Shown here: one piece after another, positions 11,201 to 19,640 of the stretch
How positions within the stretch are numbered: position 1 is the stretch's first letter
How the letters are laid out: each line of letters begins with the position of its first letter
Assembly: GCA_009801015.1 (NCBI GenBank)
Contig: VHZZ01014907.1
Location: 1-23,953 of the forward strand
Reading direction: 5' to 3'
Length of the DNA stretch: 23,953 bases
Source: Silene noctiflora
Lineage: Eukaryota; Streptophyta; Magnoliopsida; Caryophyllales; Caryophyllaceae
The notes under the pieces: generated by a model
Told to the model about the DNA's origin: nothing
Database searches by the model: none
The model's input: the letters and a program-made list of their open reading frames with translations, nothing else
Program-made: the position numbers and the translations under genes

Positions 11201-14200
11201 CAAAGCATCTAGCAGTCCAGCACAAACTGGTGAGCGACTACACAAGCTTCGGATAATTACATTACAATACTACGGAGTATCAAACATGCATAAGACCCAG
11301 ATAAAAAGCTGAAATTTTCCAAAAAGTGAACAAATATATTGCTTTTTCTTATAAACTACCCCCAATAAAAGACCTTGGCAAGCTTTGAATTTTCATTTTC
11401 ATATTTAAAATTTGACGACATTAGTGTAATATAGTAACTTCAATTTTATAAATTCAGTTTGTTCTGTTCACATTTATTAAAGTCATTTCCTTTTGGATCG
11501 GCTTTCTTAAACTCAGATCAGTTGACTTCTAATAATGTCAATACATGAGAACATTACCTAACTCAAAGAGAGTTGAAATGAAAATTTAGCGACTAGACTA
11601 ATCCTCATGACTAAGTATAGCAAGAGCATCTTAAGCAAGATTCTATTACTTCGCAAATGACATGACTCAGCCTCCAGTCTATATCTTGCTTTTCAATGCC
11701 TCAGCTCTCACCATTGCAGCATTCACTCCACTACTAATGATGATTATCATACTCAACAAAAAGAATAGTAAGCTTACCAGATAAAAGTTAAAACCCATCC
11801 ATGACGTCAAAGGAGCAACTTAAAAGATATATTAAAATTAAAGAATCATCAATCAGGTCAACTTACAGGGTCAAAAGTGAAGCAACGGAAACCATCCATG
11901 TAGTCAATATCCATCCAAATAACATCACAAGGTATACCTTTTTCGCGAAAGGTTCTAGCAACCTGTTGTTCCATTTGACATAGATAAATCCGACAAAAGT
12001 TAGTATGTAGACAAGACAATAGTGGTTACCTAAGTTAAATGATCTCATAAACAAACAATGGATTTAAATGTATCAGTTCGGTATAGAAGACAGTAAGATA
12101 ACAAGGCGTCTGTTTTCGAAGATGAAGAATAAGTGAATAACTAACCTCAAGGACTCGTTTGTCAGACGCATAACTCCATCGGCATTGATGGTAGCCCAAC
12201 GCCCACTTTGGGGGCATGAAAACAGTTCCTGGCGATCAGTGTAACAAGATATCAAATAGACAAAACAACCAAGCTGCAGCAAAAAACTGTTACGGAGTTG
12301 AAAAGTGCAATTGAGATTTGTATCCTTAACTACATTTATGAGATCTAAAAGAAGAAAGATTAAACACAAATAAGGCTACCACGAATAAAAAAGCACCGAC
12401 AGGCCCAAATAGAGTCACGGAACCTTCAAGAGACGATGTCTCCATCAGCAATGTCACAATCGCGAAGGTAAATAAGATTTAGTCAGGTTAATTGTGTGAT
12501 CAAAAGTTCTCTCTCTTCCTCTTCTCTCTCTGTGAAGAGAGGTGAAAACTTAAAAGGAACAGAACAGTTTGTTCACGATAATTCAAAAGTCAGTATAGTC
12601 AGAAGCCTAACAAACTCAACTATAGGCATAATGCCACTCACTTGCCTTCAAATTCACTTAGTCCTGCACATCCATTATTTAATGTTTGTCATTTTCAATT
12701 AGATACATTATGCCTTCTTTGATAGCTAAGTTGAACAATTATTAGGTACAAGGAATCAAAATTAGATCATTGATGTTTATTTTAGCTCTCTGAGTGACTC
12801 AAAGAGCAAAAGACGCCCGCGAATGAAGGTCAACTACATAATCAAAGAGAAAATGACTGCTCAATGAAATGACATGGCAATTACCAACTGCGTGAGATAA
12901 AGAGACAAGAACATCAGCTGGGGAAGCAAATGGGCCAAATGTGATAGCAGGGTATGGCGATGCAGAAACAAATTTTATGGTTGACTGTTTCCGTAAATCA
13001 ATCTGCTCAAAACAAAAGCAAAAAAATGTTAACAGTTACAACAAAGCAAACATTAACTATGTCCATTTTTGTCCTAAATTCCGGGTCTCATAAGAAAGGG
13101 CGAGAAAAAATAATCAGTCGTCCTACCTCACAGCGCCGTGTCGTATCAGCGAGCACACCCAATGCTTCCCCGTTTGGTAAAATGGCCAAAACCCACGGAT
13201 GGGACTGGTATAGCGACGTTGTACTAGGCCCATAGCCCCAAGCATCTGTGTTCCAAGTGAACACCTATGACAAACAAAATGACTCACAAGAGCAAGATAA
13301 TTTAGTGCATACTGAAATACCGAATTACAGGCAAGACGCGTCATACTCTTTTTCCTGTTCTCTCAAGCTGTCCACTAACTTCTCCGGTTCCGTAGAAAGT
13401 AGTACCAACGGGCAGCTGTAAGACATAAATAAAGTTAGGCCTGAAAGCGATTATATGACTCAAATAGTCGAATATATGTTAATCAGGCTCAGGCGCAAGT
13501 GTCGGACACAACACCGCATTGAGTGTCAGACATGGCTATTTTGTGATCAAGCTTTCACGTTTTGGCCAAAAATGAAGTGTTGATGGGTCTTATCGTGTCA
13601 TGTCAGTATGTTTGAGTGTCGGACACACATGTAGCAAACGAGAAGTAACGAAGTATTGTAGCATTAGTAACCAGGGAGAGCAATAAGTGATCAACAAACA
13701 AAAAAAGCGTTAGAAAGTTATGATGATACTGAAATGTGTTTGATAGCCTCCAAAATTGTTTTCACACAAGGAAAAGGCACAAGAGATGTGAAAACTACTT
13801 GAATGTCTAATGTTATTCCTTTTATTTACAGACCACAAGTCCACAACAAACGTCAAAATATCAAATCCCTTAAATTTAAAAGAAAAATATTAATATGTAA
13901 ACATGAAGATCGTGAAGGAATGTGAACCTCAAGCAGAACAATCTGCTGGCCTTGAGTGCTCTCAAAAGTAGGGATAAATGATGGAAGTTTTTCAATCATG
14001 AGTGGTGTTTCCCTAACAGAAAGATTTAAAAATGAAATGCTAGGAAAGGCAGAGTTTCTGTCATCAGATGAGCAGTCAAATCGATAGACACCATCTTCCA
14101 TGATTGGTTCATATATCATAGTCCCTGAGCAGACATCCTCACCCACTCCCTTAGAATCAAGGGATGCCATTCTACGCGCGCGCCTTCTGCTTCTAATGCT

Positions 14201-16284
14201 CTTGATCCTGAAAACTAAAGGCAAAATTTTCAACTCAAGCATATCTCCGTAATATGATCTCATAATCTTTAACTTGTCATTCAACAGAAATTTCGGCCAG
14301 ACCATCAATAGAGACTTGGTCTCTCAGAACCCACTGTTTTTACTCTGCAACAGATTAACAGCCTAAAAGCAAAGTGCCTGTAGGAATACTTAATGTGTGA
14401 AATAAGGGCCAGCCAATCCTTAAAAGTCACCCGCTAGCATCACACATTGTAGTACTCCATACATAATAAAGGTTGTTCATCCTAAGGACGATCTAGATCG
14501 CTCAGATGTATCACCTTAGTATCTAAAAATCCCCGCCATCCTACTGTAACTGTCTTGTTCCATGCCAAACAATTTTAATTCTGGCGTTATCTGATAGGCC
14601 CCAGAACCCAAATTATTCAAACCCCACCCATAAGCAACTCCATAATTTCTGATTTCATGACACAATAAAACTTATACTCTAACAGATTAAATAGAGAAAA
14701 GAACCCCATACAGGCAGACATCCAAAAGCTTGAAAACTTAGGCCCTGTTTTTTTGGATTGAAATTGTCTGAACTAAACTGAACTGAACGAGCTTAATGAA
14801 GCTGAACTGAACTGAAGTAAAAGTTAATTTGTGAAGAGAAGAGAAGAGTTGAATGAAGCTGAACTGAAATCAGCTGAAATTAAGTCCAAAAGAACAGGGC
14901 CTTACTTGATTAAAGGGGCTTCATAAACTAACTTGCTTAGAAATTACACATCATACGAGATCAGCCACACCCACAAGAAGGAGATAGGACCCGTTCTTTT
15001 GCACTTAATTTCAACACAGTTAACTTCAGGCCATATAACTATATAAGTTTACTTCAGTTCTTAAATTCAGTTTGGTTCAGAGTTTCAATTTAAAAGAAAA
15101 TGGTGTATGGCTAACAAAGGCTCCATACCAAATTGGTTAAGTAGTAAACTATGTTATTGTTTTAACAATGTTAGACACTCACAAGTCACAATAACATAGT
15201 TAATGAAAATTCATCAAACCCTGGTCTAAACCATGAACTCTGGCCACATGTTAAATAACATGTCAAACAGTAACGGAAGGACTAATCCCTTCTTAGTATA
15301 AATTTGTAAACTCTCCCCTCATGGTATTAATGTCGTACACTCAAACGCAGACAATATCATAATACGAGCAATTTTCACATAAACACTACCATTTACTTAG
15401 TTCATCCCCTTTATTGTCTCTCTTTTTTCCTTTTCATATCAAATTTACAATGATAAAAACTTTTTGAATTTTGACTACTTTAAAAAAATCTGACGACAGC
15501 GTCACCCCCTCACACAATCGAGATGATCCTCTCCATTTCCGAAAAGAAATGGAGGGTCCATTTCCTTCTTTAACAATCATAAAATAATGCAATGTACTTT
15601 ACCCTCCATTATTCCTTTATTTTTATGCATAATTATAGAGCCATTAGATTGTCCGTGAATACGATCTTGGCCGTTGAGAGGAAATGTTCCATTTTTTTTA
15701 GGAAATGGAGAGGATCTTATTCGCACGCAATCATTGTGTAAAACGGATCGATTAATACAAACATCTTGACTCATTCAAATGAAAAGATAGTTACTTCATG
15801 CAGACTGCAGTAACCTGTTTTACAATCAATTTCGGTAAGACCGCTTTCGACGAGAACCTTGTAATTAAAAAAATGCACATTAACTTAAAATTAGAACTTG
15901 ACTTGCATAGAATTTGATATACACTCTAGTAGGGAGCTAACCAAAACAAAAGATAATGCCAGATAAAATGAAATTAACACTAGTAAACATGATTTTATAG
16001 AACAAATGAAGTACAAAATCAGCTCAAATGCATATTAAATTGATTATTGAACAAGCGAAGAAATTATGAAGTAATCAAACTAATAAACTTCAAAAGGTTG
16101 ACATATTATACAATCAAATATACCTAAATCAGAAATCAAACCTGAAATATGGAGATGATGATGATGATGATGATGATGGTAGATGATGAAGTTGTTGTTG
16201 ATGATGATGGAGTATGAGCGATGACAATGGAGGAGGAGAAACTGAAGCAGGCAATGGAGTTGGTGTCACTGATAGTGAATTCAT
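2237..16284 (-). CDS. HGL1: Glycoside hydrolase family 31 alpha-glucosidase, heteroglycan glucosidase 1-like (23 coding exons, about 1050 aa)
   Basis: Joining 23 exons, all with GT donors and AG acceptors, gives one uninterrupted frame from the ATG at 16284 to the TAG at 2237-2239. The protein has the GH31 hallmarks: nucleophile Asp405 in WNDMNEP, acid/base Asp486 in WTGDN, and the motifs HQCRWSY (263-269), WMDIDYMDGF (293-302), PDIGGF (514-519) and RGHS (542-545). Known for the family: GH31 enzymes hydrolyse alpha-glucosidic bonds with retention, and the plant clade including Arabidopsis HGL1 (about 990 aa) is linked to heteroglycan/starch-derived glucan turnover. From residue 61 onward the length and motif order agree with that protein as I remember it. 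The 22 introns range from 82 bp to 1.9 kb. Elements were recognised in introns 1, 8 and 20. The other introns longer than 300 bp (2, 5, 7, 11, 12, 14, 16, 18, 19, 21, 22) show only AT-rich sequence and minor motifs. The exact substrate cannot be read from sequence. Confidence 0.95.
3945..3974 (+). repeat. A-rich tract in HGL1 intron 20
   Basis: A run of 29 adenines is broken by a single G. On the gene strand it is a poly-T run. It lies about 165 bases downstream of the intron's 3' acceptor edge on the plus axis, so it is not the polypyrimidine tract of that site. Confidence 0.9.
4313..4500. other. GC-rich island with internal repeats in HGL1 intron 20
   Basis: Within a 1.2-kb AT-rich intron this block is markedly richer in G and C. 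It contains two similar units, CCCGGATGCGGCC (near 4383) and GCGGGATGCGGCG (near 4447). GAGACTTTAT and GAGACCTTTAT are likewise repeated nearby, suggesting a diverged tandem duplication. It has no open frame of note and no family I recognise. It is probably a fragment of an old repeat. Confidence 0.35.
8075..12228 (-). other. HGL1: HGL1 exons 6-13: catalytic (beta/alpha)8 barrel
   Basis: Exons are 6: 12228-12146; 7: 11962-11867; 8: 11095-10927; 9: 10239-10097; 10: 9983-9897; 11: 9811-9626; 12: 8899-8732; 13: 8195-8075. They encode residues 250-600. Catalytic nucleophile Asp405 lies in exon 9 and acid/base Asp486 in exon 11, so the two catalytic residues are encoded about 0.5 kb apart. Exon 12 carries the second GH31-type signature (SGPDIGGF) and the RGHS loop. 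All expected polar active-site residues are present, so the enzyme appears catalytically competent. Intron 8, between exons 9 and 8, contains the TRIM element. Confidence 0.95.
10592..10874 (+). mobile_element. TRIM (miniature LTR retrotransposon) in HGL1 intron 8
   Basis: Two direct repeats begin with TGTTAGAATATAAAACCGAT and end in ACA: left LTR 10592-10657 (66 bp) and right LTR 10792-10874 (83 bp). The left one is followed at once by TGGTATCAGAGCC (10658-10670), the classic primer-binding site complementary to initiator tRNA-Met. A purine-rich GAAGGGG lies just before the right LTR. A perfect 5-bp target duplication TCTAG flanks the element (10587-10591 and 10875-10879). The 134-bp interior encodes nothing. 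The right LTR has 17 bases more than the left, around a GCTTAAGCTTTTGGTAAGC segment. Size and content fit the TRIM class, which depends on proteins from other elements. Confidence 0.92.
12885..14207 (-). other. HGL1: HGL1 exons 2-5: N-terminal beta-sandwich region
   Basis: Exon 2 is 14207-13928, exon 3 is 13415-13347, exon 4 is 13264-13127 and exon 5 is 13002-12885. They encode residues 48-249 plus the first base of codon 250. The region contains the conserved FYGTGEVSGQLERTGKR (149-164) and FTWNTDAWGYG segments that precede the catalytic barrel in GH31 proteins. Family knowledge says this is a galactose-mutarotase-like fold that shapes the active-site entrance. Intron 1 (1934 bp) and intron 2 (512 bp) flank exon 2, while introns 3 and 4 are only 82 and 124 bp. 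Intron phases are 0 after exons 2, 3 and 4, and 1 after exon 5. Confidence 0.9.
13498..13627. repeat. Direct repeats AGTGTCGGACACA in HGL1 intron 2
   Basis: The 13-mer AGTGTCGGACACA occurs at 13498-13510 and again at 13615-13627, with a related GAGTGTCAGACA between them near 13521. The core GTGTCGGACAC is nearly palindromic. It is possibly a remnant of a repeat family; no boundaries can be given. Confidence 0.5.
14741..14901. mobile_element. Tourist-like (PIF/Harbinger) MITE in HGL1 intron 1
   Basis: This is a 161-bp element with terminal inverted repeats GGCCCTGTTTTTTTGGA and (reverse complement of the right end) GGCCCTGTTCTTTTGGA, one mismatch in 17. It is flanked by TTA on both sides (14738-14740 and 14902-14904), the 3-bp target duplication typical of PIF/Harbinger elements. 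The interior is a low-complexity series of GAACTGAACTGA-type units with no coding capacity. Similar GGCCTGTT termini are known for Tourist MITEs. Confidence 0.85.
14987..15102. mobile_element. Diverged relative of the neighbouring Tourist-like MITE
   Basis: The left end reads GGACCCGTTCTTTTGCACTT, close to the terminus of the element at 14741-14901. The interior again has CAGTTC-type units, and the right end (AATTTAAAAGAAAATGG) is a decayed counterpart of the inverted repeat. No clean target duplication was seen, so the boundaries are approximate. Confidence 0.5.
15112..15201 (+). mobile_element. Possible SINE: tRNA-like head with A- and B-box-like motifs
   Basis: TACCAAATTGG (15126-15136) resembles a polymerase III A box. 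GTTAGACACTCACAA (from 15170) matches the common tRNA/SINE B-box context GTTCGAGTCTCACAA at 12 of 15 positions, about 35 bases downstream, the usual spacing. A perfect 14-bp inverted repeat, AACTATGTTATTGT (15147-15160) with ACAATAACATAGTT (15188-15201), overlaps it. No clear 3' tail or target duplication was found, so the right boundary is unknown. It could instead be a chance tRNA-like stretch or a foldback element. Confidence 0.3.
15513..15738. mobile_element. Inverted-repeat MITE in HGL1 intron 1
   Basis: The arm GATCCTCTCCATTTCC at 15525-15540 is repeated exactly in inverted orientation at 15701-15716, and outer CACAAT/ATTGTG ends extend the symmetry to 15513 and 15738. An additional small hairpin (CTCCATTTC/GAAATGGAG) lies at the left end. 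The 226-bp element has no coding capacity. The superfamily and target duplication could not be determined. Confidence 0.55.
16142..16284 (-). CDS. HGL1: HGL1 exon 1: transit-peptide-like N-terminal extension
   Basis: This exon encodes residues 1-47 plus two bases of codon 48. It is rich in Ser, Pro, His and Leu, has no acidic residue, and carries a run of eight serines at 37-44 encoded by a TCA microsatellite. The donor is CAG|GTTTGA. Codon 48 (Arg) is completed by exon 2, whose first residues form an Arg-rich stretch (RSRRRARR, 53-60) just before an internal Met at 61. A Ser-rich, acid-free, Arg-ending leader suggests plastid targeting, which is an inference. The shorter start at Met61 would give a protein of the Arabidopsis length. 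The in-frame splice and lack of stops favour the long start, but both could be used from different transcripts. Confidence 0.75.
16154..16177 (-). repeat. Coding (TCA)n microsatellite in HGL1 exon 1
   Basis: Eight GAT units on the plus strand (TCA/ATC on the coding strand) encode most of the polyserine run in the predicted leader. Further shorter GAT/GTT units follow to about 16200, encoding His and Gln runs. A coding microsatellite of this kind is likely to vary in length between accessions without changing the frame. Confidence 0.9.
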
Positions 16285-16354
16285 TTTTGTCACTCAATTT
16301 TCATTATTTTATTCTTTTTTTATTTATTAGTCTATACGGAGTACATTTTTTTAA
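16285..16354 (-). promoter_or_regulatory. HGL1 5' flank squeezed between start codon and transposon
   Basis: Only 70 bases separate the HGL1 start codon from the end of a terminal-inverted-repeat element. The stretch is AT-rich, with an AATAAATAAAA tract about 30-40 bases upstream of the ATG, and contains the 9-mer TACTCCGTA (minus strand, 16335-16343). There is no convincing TATA box with room for a normal 5' UTR, so the transcription start probably lies inside the transposon or the 5' UTR is very short. This is inference. Confidence 0.3.
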
Positions 16355-17633
16355 GGAAAGTGCTAGGGCGACACCGGGTGTTACCGAGTTTCAGTAACAC
16401 CCTAATAAAAAATAGAAATAAAATTAAAAATTATAAAATAGTTTTCGTTTTCACGCCAATATCATAAGGATAAAACCGTAATTTACAATCAATTATATTA
16501 ATAAAATAAAATATAAAAGATACTCATTAGAACTAAACTATATCTAATATTATAGAGCCATATAAATCATAACAAACACATCTTTATCTTCATCAAATCT
16601 TAGTGAACCGTTTAAAAAAGAGAGAGAGAATTCTATTATCGAAGTGAGACGACCACTGAATTTATAATTGTTAAGGTAGGTAACGGACACGATATATACC
16701 TAACCTGAAAATCTAATCTGAGATCAACGTTGTAGTTAGTTGAGTTCCACTAGGTGTATGATTTAACGTAGTCTATTTGAATTGAAAACTATATATTTGC
16801 CGTCTCAATTTCCACGACTTCTTTGAGTTCTTTCTCCGGTTACTATTTATATATGGCTAGCTTAAGAGGTGCAGTATTCGTTTATACCCGTCCTATTGAC
16901 ATCCTTATGATCTCGCTCCACCACTGCTCATAGAATATAATACGTAAATAAATGACCGAGATAAAGAGAGTATAAGATAGAATATGCTTTAATTCTTCTA
17001 TTTTCTGGTCTTCTACAAAACAATAAGACGCTTTAATAGAAGAGTAGACCTCTTGAGAGATGGTCTCTCAAGAAACTTATTGAGAGGCTATTTTACGATT
17101 TTTAAGAAAAAGTGGTACTAAACCTAATAAAATAGGTACAAATAATAATTAAAGATAAAATGTGTACGTTTATTATGTAAATAGGTACGAAATTAATATG
17201 TCACGATCAACAACAAAAAGATCACGAAATATGAATAAAAGGGTACGGAAGACTAGCCTCTGAATAACTTATTGAACGTCTCTCCCAAGTTTTAGTGTAA
17301 ATACAAATATTGATTTCCGTCACTTAAATACGTAAAAAGTTGTAAATTCAAACAATAGAAATATTGGACTCGAATGATATGCAACGCGTAGGTATTGTTC
17401 CAACAATATCGCACACGTAAATCCCACATAATCTTTTAACCAAATTTTTTAAAATTTATTATTATTATAATTGTTAAATTAATTAATGGTTAAGTTCCTA
17501 ATTTACCCTTTAACATTAAATAGTTCGAAATTTGAATTTTAATGTAGGAAAAGCAAAATACCTAAATAAATTACAATAATACCCCGGGTGTCGCTCAACT
17601 TGAGTAACACCCGGTGTCGCTATCTCATTTTCC
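16355..17633. mobile_element. Mutator-like non-autonomous TIR element just upstream of HGL1
   Basis: The two ends, GGAAAGTGCTAG... and (reverse complement) GGAAAATGAGAT..., share a perfect 17-bp core GCGACACCGGGTGTTAC at 16368-16384 and 17604-17620. The flanks are candidate 9-bp duplications (TTTTTTTAA left, ATTCTTTAA right) matching at 7 of 9, which suggests a Mutator-like transposon. The AT-rich poly-T context makes that weak. Each end also folds on itself: GGGTGTTAC (16376-16384) pairs with GTAACACCC (16394-16402), and CCGGGTGT (17584-17591) pairs with ACACCCGG (17607-17614). The 1.28-kb interior has no transposase and carries a smaller nested MITE. Confidence 0.65.
17051..17289. mobile_element. 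MITE nested inside the Mutator-like element
   Basis: The segment TCAAGAAACTTATTGAGAGG near 17068-17087 has an inverted, diverged counterpart near 17257-17285 (CCTCTGAATAACTTATTGAA followed by GTCTCTC). The ends have the form GAGAGATGGTCTCTC and GGGAGAGACGTTC. The element is about 240 bp and non-coding, with approximate boundaries and no clear target duplication. Confidence 0.4.
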
Positions 17634-17689
17634 ATTCTTTAATTTGTGGATTATTCCTCAACTTTAATTTTTTTTTTCTTTTTTTTTTT

Positions 17690-17896
17690 TGTTAAAGAGA
17701 GTAAAAGATCTCATTGAAATGTTGTGTGTTTTTTCATTTATCGGTCACGGTATTTATACAACATAATACGGTGTGTGTATATATTAAATGCACTTAAGAC
17801 ATTTGTCATATTTACTATTGTAAATATGGACTTTGGGGAGGACAGTGGAGTAAATTCCGGAGGTGAGATTTTTACCTTAACTTTGTGTTTATAACA
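17690..17896 (-). repeat. 3' LTR of the copia element, with adjacent polypurine tract
   Basis: On the minus strand the LTR begins TGTTATAAACAC at 17896, directly after the purine tract AAGGGGGAG (17905-17897), and ends TTTAACA at 17690. Length is 207 bp. A TATAAATA box lies at 17758-17751, fitting an LTR promoter. It ends against a poly-A run (minus strand), so a target duplication cannot be judged. A second, longer purine tract (TCAGGGGGAG) follows the RNase H coding end near 18040-18048. Confidence 0.75.
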
Positions 17897-18049
17897 CTCC
17901 CCCTTGGAAATTTCACCTTACAATTAATTGAATTGTACTATATGCTCTGAAGGGTACTACCTTATTAAAAACCTTGTCAGTAAAAACCTAACAGGATAAA
18001 ACCTGAATAAGGGAAAAAGAGTGTAGTGCATATAGTACTCCCCCTGAAT

Positions 18050-18955
18050 TCAACATATATCCTTGAGCCGTCGCATTCCGATCTTGTGAATTGGTGCTTG
18101 GAATTGCTTTGATGGTAACGATTCTTTGAACAAGTCTGTGAGGTTCTCGCTTGATCTGACTTGTTGGATGTCAATTGTCCCTTGTTCTTGAAGATCATGT
18201 GTAAAGAAGAATTTTGGAGCTATATGCTTAGTTCTATCTCCTTTGATGTAGCCTTTCTTTACTTCAGCGATACAGGTAGTATTATCCTCATATATTATTG
18301 TCGGATGATCACTTGTCTTGATATCGCATTCATTTTCAATGTATTGTATCATGGAGCTCAACCATACACATTCTCTAGAAGCTTCTTACAATGCAATTAA
18401 TTCTGCATGATTTGATGATGTTGCGGTCAAAGTTTGCTTTGTTGACTTCCAGGATATGGGTGTACTGCCATATGTAAATACATACCCTGTCTGACATTTT
18501 GCCTTTTGTGGGTCTGACAAATATCCGGCATCTGCATATCCAATTAATGTAGCATCTTTTTTTCTAGGATAAAAATATCCTAAATCTTGGGTTCCTTGAA
18601 AATACCTTAACAAGTGTTTAACTCCATTCCAATGTCTTTTAGTTGGTGATGCACTAAATCTTGCTAGTAAGTTAACCGAAAATGCTATATCTGGTCGAGT
18701 GTTATTTGTCAGATACATTAATGCACCTATTGCACTAAGATATGGTACTTCTGGTCCTCGGGTATCTTCGTTGTCTTCTCTTGACCGAAATTCATCCTTT
18801 TCAACACTAAGAGAGCGAACAACCATTGGAGAACTAAGTGGATGTGATCTTGCCATTCCAAATCTTTGTATAACTCTTTTAGTATAATTTTCTTGGTGAA
18901 TAAGAACTCCATTCTTAAGATGCTTGATTTGTAGTCCAAGGCAAAATTTGTCCAT
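18050..18955 (-). pseudogene. Copia RT C-terminal part and RNase H (one internal stop)
   Basis: This long frame carries the end of the copia RT domain (YLSAIGALMYLTNNTRPDIA) and RNase H motifs: GYADAGY with the first catalytic Asp, SSNHAELIAL with the Glu, and YEDN with the next Asp, followed by the HIAPKFFFTH segment. The pieces 18955-18386 and 18361-18050 are in the same frame, separated by a single TAA just after SSNHAELIAL, so this half is the least decayed part of the element. It connects to the upstream RT segment only through a frameshift and small deletion near 18945. Confidence 0.88.
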
Positions 18956-19640
18956 CGAATTCTTTCATTAGATATTTTGCAGTGACTTCAAGTTCGGCTG
19001 GAGTTCCAATGATATTTAAATCATCGACATACACAACAATGATTGTGAATCCATTACTCGTTTTCCTAATAAAAACACATGGACTAATAGGATCATTTTT
19101 GTAACCTTCTTTCACAAGATATTCTTTCAGACGATTATACCACATTCACCCAGACTCCTTTAATCCATATAAGGACTTTTCCTGTTTGATACAGAACATC
19201 TCTCGAGTTAGCTTAGAGTTGTAATCGTTGGGCATTTTCAGTCCCTCTGTTCATGTATATATCAGTGTCAAGTGACCCATACAGATATGCAGTCACGACA
19301 TCCATAAGACGCATATGTAATCCCTTTGATACTGCAAGACTAGTTAGGAATCTTAGTCTTGTTCATCAACTACAGGAGAATATGTCTCATCATAATCAAC
19401 TACCGGCATTTGCGACAAGCCTTGTGCAACAAGTCTTGCTTTATATCTTACAATTTCATTTTTCTCATTTCGTTTCCTAATGAAGACCCATTTATGCCCT
19501 ACCGGTTTTACATTCTTTGGTGTTTGTATTATAGGGCCAAAAACTTCTCTTTTCTCAAAAGACTTCAATTCTGCTTTCATTACTTTCTCCTATTTTGGCC
19601 AGTCGTGTCTTCGTCGACACTCGTTAACAGATTTTGACTC
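18915..19640 (-). pseudogene. Copia reverse transcriptase N-terminal part (broken)
   Basis: The piece 19580-19353 has the conserved KWVFIRKRNE and RYKARLVAQG segments at the RT start. DVVTAYLYGSLD, with the first catalytic Asp at 19302-19300, is in another frame. The piece 19145-18915 has the catalytic YVDD at 19031-19020. At least two frameshifts separate these parts, and in-frame stops occur upstream of 19580 and between 19300 and 19150. It cannot encode an active RT. Confidence 0.85.

Noticed and set aside
12954..13235. Plus-strand ORF opposite HGL1 exons 4 and 5
   Set aside because: It is antisense to well-supported conserved exons and has no recognisable domain.
15790..15870. Coding-looking segment with a possible acceptor (ACAG|GTTACTGC) in intron 1
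   Set aside because: Exons 1 and 2 join in frame without it, it has no match to homologues, and it has the look of a repeat fragment.
18161..18887. Plus-strand ORFs across the copia RNase H/RT region
   Set aside because: They are shadows of the minus-strand retrotransposon coding sequence.
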